Part shown: positions 58,644-64,000 of the stretch, piece by piece
Numbering within the stretch: the stretch's first letter is position 1
How the letters are laid out: the number at the start of each line of letters is the position of its first letter
Assembly (NCBI RefSeq): GCF_019049655.1
Contig: NZ_JAFMOX010000060.1
Location: 1 to 64,000, forward strand
Source of the DNA: Rahnella rivi
GTDB lineage: Bacteria > Pseudomonadota > Gammaproteobacteria > Enterobacterales > Enterobacteriaceae
DNA length: 64,000 nt
Direction of reading: 5' to 3'
Made by a program: the position numbers and the translations under genes
Notes under the pieces: generated by a model
Told to the model about the DNA's origin: nothing
The model's database searches: none
What the model saw: only the letters and a program-made list of their open reading frames with translations

Positions 58644-59654
58644 ATGAAAGCATTAAATAAGAAAAGTGTGCTCACTTATTTAAAAGAGGGCGGGATTTAT
58701 GTGGTGTTATTGGTCCTGCTGGCCATTATTATCATCCAGGATCCAAGTTTCCTCAGTCTGGTCAACTTAAGTAACATTCTGACGCAGTCTTCCGTGCGCG
58801 TTATTATCGCACTGGGCGTCGCGGGTCTGATTGTCACGCAGGGTACTGACCTGTCAGCCGGGCGTCAGGTGGGGTTAGCGGCCGTTGTCGCGGCCACCAT
58901 GCTGCAGGCGATGGACAACGTAAACAAAGTCTTCCCGCATCTTGACGTGGTGCCGATCCCGCTGGTTATTCTGACCGTGTGTATCGTTGGCGCGCTGATT
59001 GGTTTGCTCAACGGCGTGATCATCGCCTACCTGAACGTGACCCCGTTTATTACCACCCTGGGCACCATGATTATCGTTTACGGGATTAACTCACTGTATT
59101 ACGACTATGTGGGTTCCTCACCGGTGGCCGGTTTTGATCCGGGCTTCTCACAGTTTGCTCAGGGCTTTATCCATCTGGGGGGGCTGAAAATCTCCTACAT
59201 CACCTTCTACGCGCTGATCGCTATCGGTTTCGTCTGGGTGCTGTGGAACAAAACCCGCTTTGGTAAAAACATCTTTGCTATCGGTGGTAACCCGGAAGCG
59301 GCCAAAGTTTCCGGCGTTAACGTTCCGTTAAACCTGATCATGATTTATGCGTTGTCTGGTGTGTTCTATGCGTTCGGCGGTTTGCTGGAAGCAGGGCGTA
59401 TCGGCAGTGCGACCAACAACCTCGGCTTTATGTATGAACTGGATGCCATCGCAGCCTGTGTGGTCGGCGGCGTGTCATTCGCCGGTGGCGTAGGTTCTGT
59501 GGCAGGGGTGGTGACCGGGGTACTGATCTTCACCGTCATCAACTACGGCCTGACGTACATCGGCGTCAACCCGTACTGGCAGTACATCATCAAGGGCAGC
59601 ATCATCATCTTCGCGGTAGCGCTGGATTCCCTGAAGTACGCCAAGAAGAAATAA
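58644..59654 (+). CDS. mglC: galactose ABC importer permease MglC
   Basis: 336 residues with about eight to ten membrane segments and the ribose/galactose-type permease motif GGNPEAAKVSGVNV. It is the last gene of mglBAC, 18 bases after mglA, and a terminator follows. Confidence 0.95.
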   Translation: MKALNKKSVLTYLKEGGIYVVLLVLLAIIIIQDPSFLSLVNLSNILTQSSVRVIIALGVAGLIVTQGTDLSAGRQVGLAAVVAATMLQAMDNVNKVFPHLDVVPIPLVILTVCIVGALIGLLNGVIIAYLNVTPFITTLGTMIIVYGINSLYYDYVGSSPVAGFDPGFSQFAQGFIHLGGLKISYITFYALIAIGFVWVLWNKTRFGKNIFAIGGNPEAAKVSGVNVPLNLIMIYALSGVFYAFGGLLEAGRIGSATNNLGFMYELDAIAACVVGGVSFAGGVGSVAGVVTGVLIFTVINYGLTYIGVNPYWQYIIKGSIIIFAVALDSLKYAKKK

Positions 59655-59673
59655 GATATCAGGCAGTAAAAAG

Positions 59674-59699
59674 AAAGGCCGCTTATGCGGCCTTTTGTT
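59674..59699 (+). terminator. terminator of mglBAC
   Basis: AAAGGCCGC / GCGGCCTTT stem with loop TTAT, followed by TGTTTT, 20 bases after mglC. Likely also limits sanA from the other side. Confidence 0.82.
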
Positions 59700-59761
59700 T
59701 TGGCGAAGAAAGACGGTGTGTCACTCGCTCAGCCTTTGCTGGGGAGGGCGTGGTCCTGCGA

Positions 59762-60697
<936 letters not shown>

Positions 60698-60846
60698 TTA
60701 TGATCGGATGGAAATCGGATCCAAGGCTACTGTACCTGTCAGGGTGACGCAATACGTTGAAGTCTGCATCCTCGGGCTTCGCCGTTTTTTTCAGCGCTTT
60801 TCAGTGAATTACTTAGTGATATGCGTAGAGAGTTGCATTTTTCGCC

Positions 60847-60877
60847 AAAAAAAAGACCAATGCACAAGGCATTGGTC
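60847..60877 (-). terminator. terminator of maeA
   Basis: GACCAATGC / GCATTGGTC stem, loop ACAAG; on the minus strand it is followed by eight T. Confidence 0.92.
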
Positions 60878-60903
60878 AGGATCAGGTCAGTCTGATTACT
60901 CCG

Positions 60904-62601
60904 TCAGAACGACGTACGTTTGTACGTGCGGTACTGAGGAGCCCAGAAGTTGTGTTCGATCGCTTTTGACAGCGTATCTTCTGAGGTTACCATCGCCACA
61001 CCTTGCAGTTGCGCGGCTTTGGCGACTTCCATCGCGATACATTTTGAGACGCCCTGAATATCATCCACGTCCGGCAGCAGAGAACCCGTACCTTCGGTAG
61101 CGAGCGGGGAACACTCGGCCAGCGTGCGGCTGGCAGCCATCAGCATGCCATCGGTGACGCGGGTTGCGCCCGAGGCGATGACACCCAGCCCGATGCCAGG
61201 GAAGATGAAGGAGTTGTTGCACTGCGCGATAGGATAGAGTTTGCCTTTGTAATTGACCGGGGCAAACGGGCTGCCGGTGGCGACCAGTGCGGCACCGTCG
61301 GTCCAGTTCAGGATATCCGCCGGTGTGGCTTCCACGCGGGAAGTCGGGTTGCTCAGCGGCATGACCACCGGGCGCGCACAGTGTTTGTGCATCTCGCGGA
61401 TGATCTCTTCGGTGAACAGCCCCGGCTGGCCGGAGACGCCAATAAGCACGGTAGGTTTGGCGTGGCGCACCACATCCAGCAGTGAAATGCTGTCATTTTC
61501 CATTCCCCAGCCGGTCAGCGTGCTGCTTTTTTGCGTCAGTTTGCTCTGGAAATCCAGCAGGTTCGGCAGTTTGTCGGTCAGTAAACCGAAACGATCTACC
61601 ATGAAGACTTTCCCGCGCGCTTCTTCTTCACTCAGACCTTCGGATTTCATCTGTGCGACGATTTGCTCGGCGATCCCGCAACCGGCAGAACCGGCACCGA
61701 GGAACGCAACGGTCTGGTCACTCAGCTTGCCACCGGCGGCTTTGCTGGCAGCAATCAGGCTGCCCAGCGCCACGGACGCGGTACCCTGAATGTCATCATT
61801 AAAGCAGCACAACTCATCGCGGTAACGGGCGAGGATCGGCATCGCATTTTTTTGGGCGAAATCTTCGAACTGCAGCAGCACATTTGGCCAGCGAATTTTC
61901 ACCGCCTGAATGAACTGATCCACAAAGGCATCGTACTCTTCGCCGGTGATGCGCGGATGACGCCAGCCCATGTACAGCGGGTCATTGAGCAGTTGCGGGT
62001 TATTGGTACCGGCATCCAGCACCACCGGCAGGGTATAGGCCGGGCTGATGCCACCACAGGCGGTATACAGCGACAGTTTACCGATCGGAATGCCCATGCC
62101 GCCGATGCCCTGGTCGCCCAGGCCAAGAATGCGTTCGCCGTCGGTCACGACCACCACTTTAACGTGCTGTTTGGTGGCGTTTTGCAACATGTCGTCGATG
62201 TGTGCGCGGTTCGGGTAGGAGATGAACAGGCCACGGGCGCGACGATAAATATCAGAGAAATGCTCGCAGGCTTCACCCACGGTCGGCGTGTAAATGACCG
62301 GCATCATTTCGCTGAGATGACTGTCCAGCAGACGGTAGAACAGCGTCTCGTTGGTGTCCTGAATGTTTCTCAGATAAATGTGTTTATCGATATCTGTTTT
62401 GAAATTCTGAAACTGACGGTAGGCGCGGTCTGCCTGCTCTTCAATGGTTTCCACCGCTTCGGGTAAAAGACCGTGGAGGTTGAAGTTGTTGCGTTCTTCT
62501 TCAGTGAACGCGCTGCCTTTATTCAGTAACGGAAATTCTAACAGGATAGGGCCGGCATGCGGGATATACAGGGGGCGTTTACTTTCGTATTCAAGTTCCA
62601 T
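60904..62601 (-). CDS. maeA: NAD-dependent malic enzyme MaeA (SfcA)
   Basis: 565 residues, the same length as the E. coli enzyme. It decarboxylates malate to pyruvate with NAD+. Malic-enzyme signatures are [28 protein letters not shown] and [11 protein letters not shown], and the NAD-binding Rossmann motif is [12 protein letters not shown]. It is a single gene with its own terminator. Confidence 0.96.
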   Translation of the reverse strand: MELEYESKRPLYIPHAGPILLEFPLLNKGSAFTEEERNNFNLHGLLPEAVETIEEQADRAYRQFQNFKTDIDKHIYLRNIQDTNETLFYRLLDSHLSEMMPVIYTPTVGEACEHFSDIYRRARGLFISYPNRAHIDDMLQNATKQHVKVVVVTDGERILGLGDQGIGGMGIPIGKLSLYTACGGISPAYTLPVVLDAGTNNPQLLNDPLYMGWRHPRITGEEYDAFVDQFIQAVKIRWPNVLLQFEDFAQKNAMPILARYRDELCCFNDDIQGTASVALGSLIAASKAAGGKLSDQTVAFLGAGSAGCGIAEQIVAQMKSEGLSEEEARGKVFMVDRFGLLTDKLPNLLDFQSKLTQKSSTLTGWGMENDSISLLDVVRHAKPTVLIGVSGQPGLFTEEIIREMHKHCARPVVMPLSNPTSRVEATPADILNWTDGAALVATGSPFAPVNYKGKLYPIAQCNNSFIFPGIGLGVIASGATRVTDGMLMAASRTLAECSPLATEGTGSLLPDVDDIQGVSKCIAMEVAKAAQLQGVAMVTSEDTLSKAIEHNFWAPQYRTYKRTSF

Positions 62602-62701
62602 CGTTTTACTCTTCCGGTGCTCAGAATGTTAATTTTTATATTTTAGATGCATGAGGGTAACAGAGAGGAAACGGGGAATTCAAATCTGGCACTGTTATGT
62701 A

Positions 62702-62731
62702 ACTAATGACTACGGTGACGTAGTCATTAGT
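62702..62731. repeat. 13-bp perfect inverted repeat between cdd and maeA
   Basis: Arms ACTAATGACTACG and CGTAGTCATTAGT with loop GTGA. It lies 20 bases after the cdd stop and about 100 before maeA. No T-run follows on either strand. Confidence 0.7.
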
Positions 62732-62751
62732 GTTATGCCGATCACGAATTA

Positions 62752-63636
62752 TCAGCAGGTCAGGGTGGTGACGTCCCCGCAACCGATGGCGTTGAGCGTG
62801 GCGCGGGTGGCGTCATTTTGCGTGATAAGCGCACCGGCGTTTTCCACCAGCACGGCGCGGCGTACTTTCAGGCAATCCTCACCGGACATATTCAGCAGGA
62901 TCAGTGCCGCCTGGAGCGGAGGCAGGCCCGGGTTGAATGCGGCGTTTTCGGCGTAGCGGCCGCCAAACTGTTTGCCGCTGTGGGTTTCCAGCGCCACGCC
63001 GCTGTGCGACTGACTGTAAGGCGCATGGCTCTGATTGCAGGCATCCAGCGCCAGCTGAGCCAGTGAGTCAGCCCCTTCAAGCTGATAACCGTGATTGACC
63101 TTGTCCATCAGCAGGGTGGTGATGTCTAAATCTTTCGGCCCGAAAGAGTGCGGCAGATAATCGCCGAGTGTGGCGACATCACGATCCGGCAGATGGATAT
63201 CCAGCGCCGTGCCGCTGGTCAGTTCGTTCATAAACTGACGGCAGTGGCCGCAAGGCGTGTAATTCACCGTGATGGAAGCCAGACGAGTTTCGCCGCGCAG
63301 CCAGGCATGCGTGACCGCAGACTGCTCCGCGTGAACGGTTTGCTGCATTGGCGCACCGGCGAACTCCATATTGGCACCGAAATAGAGGTTGCCGGAGATG
63401 CCGCGTGCAATCGCGCCGACGTGGAAATGCGATATCGGGGTAACGGAACAGGCCGCTGCCAGAGGTAACAGCGCAAAGGCCAGTGCGTCGTCGTCCAGTC
63501 CGGTCGCCTGTTTTACATGCGCAACGTCAGCCGCGGTGAGCATTGCCGGGAAGTCATCATGTCGTAAAAGCGGCTCAAGCGCGGAGGACAGATTTTCAGG
63601 GAGTGCCGCAAAGGCGGTGTGAAAACGTGCGTGCAT
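62752..63636 (-). CDS. cdd: cytidine deaminase Cdd
   Basis: 294 residues from the ATG at 63636, matching the MH-x-RF start of E. coli Cdd; an ATG two codons earlier has slightly better spacing to GAG. The zinc site is HAEQ (about 102-105) and PCGHC (about 129-133) in the N-terminal domain. The second, non-catalytic domain is present, as in the enterobacterial dimeric form. It converts cytidine to uridine in nucleoside salvage, in line with the tsx and xap genes of this window. Confidence 0.96.
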   Translation of the reverse strand: MHARFHTAFAALPENLSSALEPLLRHDDFPAMLTAADVAHVKQATGLDDDALAFALLPLAAACSVTPISHFHVGAIARGISGNLYFGANMEFAGAPMQQTVHAEQSAVTHAWLRGETRLASITVNYTPCGHCRQFMNELTSGTALDIHLPDRDVATLGDYLPHSFGPKDLDITTLLMDKVNHGYQLEGADSLAQLALDACNQSHAPYSQSHSGVALETHSGKQFGGRYAENAAFNPGLPPLQAALILLNMSGEDCLKVRRAVLVENAGALITQNDATRATLNAIGCGDVTTLTC

Positions 63637-63696
63637 AAACATTCGATCTCGAAGTAGTTACGGTTTCACAGTGTAGAAGTCATTTCATGAACTAAG

Positions 63697-63712
63697 TGTG
63701 ACGGATGTCACT
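63697..63712 (-). promoter_or_regulatory. CRP site upstream of cdd
   Basis: TGTGA-CGGATG-TCACT matches nine of ten consensus bases, about 60-75 bases before the cdd ATG. E. coli cdd is controlled by CRP and CytR. Confidence 0.7.
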
Positions 63713-63764
63713 TTTTGAATGTAATAACTTTAGCTGGTTTGCATTTTTGAGAGATGTTACGCAT

Positions 63765-63790
63765 AACAGCCGTCTTTTAAGACGGCTGTT
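63765..63790. terminator. hairpin downstream of the art-type gene
   Basis: A 10-bp perfect stem AACAGCCGTC / GACGGCTGTT, 20 bases after the stop of the partial gene at the window edge. T-run is short, so it is a probable but not certain terminator. Confidence 0.6.
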
Positions 63791-63810
63791 AAAGAAGGAT
63801 CAGACAGAAA

Positions 63811-64000
63811 TCAGTGAGCGGGGAACCACTTGTCATTAATCTTCTGGAATTCGCCGTTCGCTTTAATGCCTTCGAGCGCCGTGTTCAGCTTCGCCAGCAG
63901 TTCCTTATTATCAGGACGCACTGCCATACCGACACCGGTACCAAAGTATTGCGGGTCTTTGATAAGCTCGCCAACTTCGCCTAAATTCGGGTTGGATTTC
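63811..64000 (-). CDS. arginine-type amino-acid binding protein, C-terminal part (ArtI/ArtJ-like)
   Basis: The last 62 residues before the stop are visible; the gene runs off the right edge. The sequence PQYFGTGVGMAVRPDNKELL and the end INDKWFPAH closely match the C-termini of E. coli ArtI and ArtJ. These are periplasmic binding proteins for the arginine ABC importer. It cannot be told which of the two it is. A hairpin follows. Confidence 0.75.
   Translation of the reverse strand, partial: KSNPNLGEVGELIKDPQYFGTGVGMAVRPDNKELLAKLNTALEGIKANGEFQKINDKWFPAH

Overview
The window is chromosomal DNA of a Gram-negative enterobacterium. Almost every housekeeping protein (Dps, RhtA, OmpX, Tsx, YbiT, MoeA/MoeB, IaaA-GsiABCD, FolE, YeiB, GalS, MglBAC, SanA, MaeA, Cdd) closely resembles its Escherichia coli counterpart, but gene order and accessory genes differ. 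It joins blocks that lie near 18-20 min and near 48 min on the E. coli map. A Yersiniaceae-type genome (Rahnella/Ewingella/Serratia group) is my inference, not a proven assignment. No rRNA, tRNA, CRISPR array, insertion sequence or prophage was seen.

Layout, left to right. 1-3.3 kb is the AT-rich end of a capsule or surface-polymer locus on the minus strand: KpsM/KpsT-type ABC exporter, TagD-like glycerol-3-phosphate cytidylyltransferase and a LicD-like phosphotransferase, preceded by a JUMPstart/ops element. 3.9-9 kb holds dps, a fasciclin/ECF sigma/RskA anti-sigma module, rhtA and ompX. 9-13.5 kb is a divergent copper/redox-type unit: a CusRS/HprRS-like two-component system facing a DUF5666-like protein, a b-type cytochrome and a Tat-exported molybdopterin oxidoreductase, with a Cus-type palindrome between them. 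13.7-20.7 kb has eptB, an EEP-family membrane protein with a LysR gene, a stand-alone leuCD pair with no leuAB beside it, and a predicted fluoroacetate-dehalogenase-like hydrolase.

20.8-26.9 kb is the choline-to-betaine system (betT facing betIBA, with a BetI palindrome between them), followed by elaA. 27.4-28.1 kb is a gene-free field of nested direct and inverted repeats. 28.1-32.2 kb carries a LysR gene facing two YdcZ-type permease genes, a RES/Xre toxin-antitoxin pair with a large operator palindrome, and tsx with a perfect CRP site. 32.4-36.2 kb is ybiT and moeAB. 36.4-41.1 kb is a xanthosine-type cluster (xapA, xapR, two related TsgA-like permeases) beside a DeoR-family gene broken by an internal deletion.

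41.4-47.8 kb is the glutathione-import operon iaaA-gsiABCD. 48-50 kb is the glutathione-dependent formaldehyde pathway (fghA, frmA) with a LysR gene where FrmR might be expected. 51-59.7 kb runs from a YbfB-like permease through folE, yeiB and galS to mglBAC, with clear GalS and CRP sites and a small open frame overlapping the galS start. 59.7-64 kb has sanA (with an unusual Ala/Lys/Glu-rich tail), maeA, cdd and the 3' end of an Art-type arginine-binding protein gene. Good CRP palindromes at ompX, tsx, the broken deoR-like gene, galS, mglB and cdd tie the sugar and nucleoside genes to carbon-source control.
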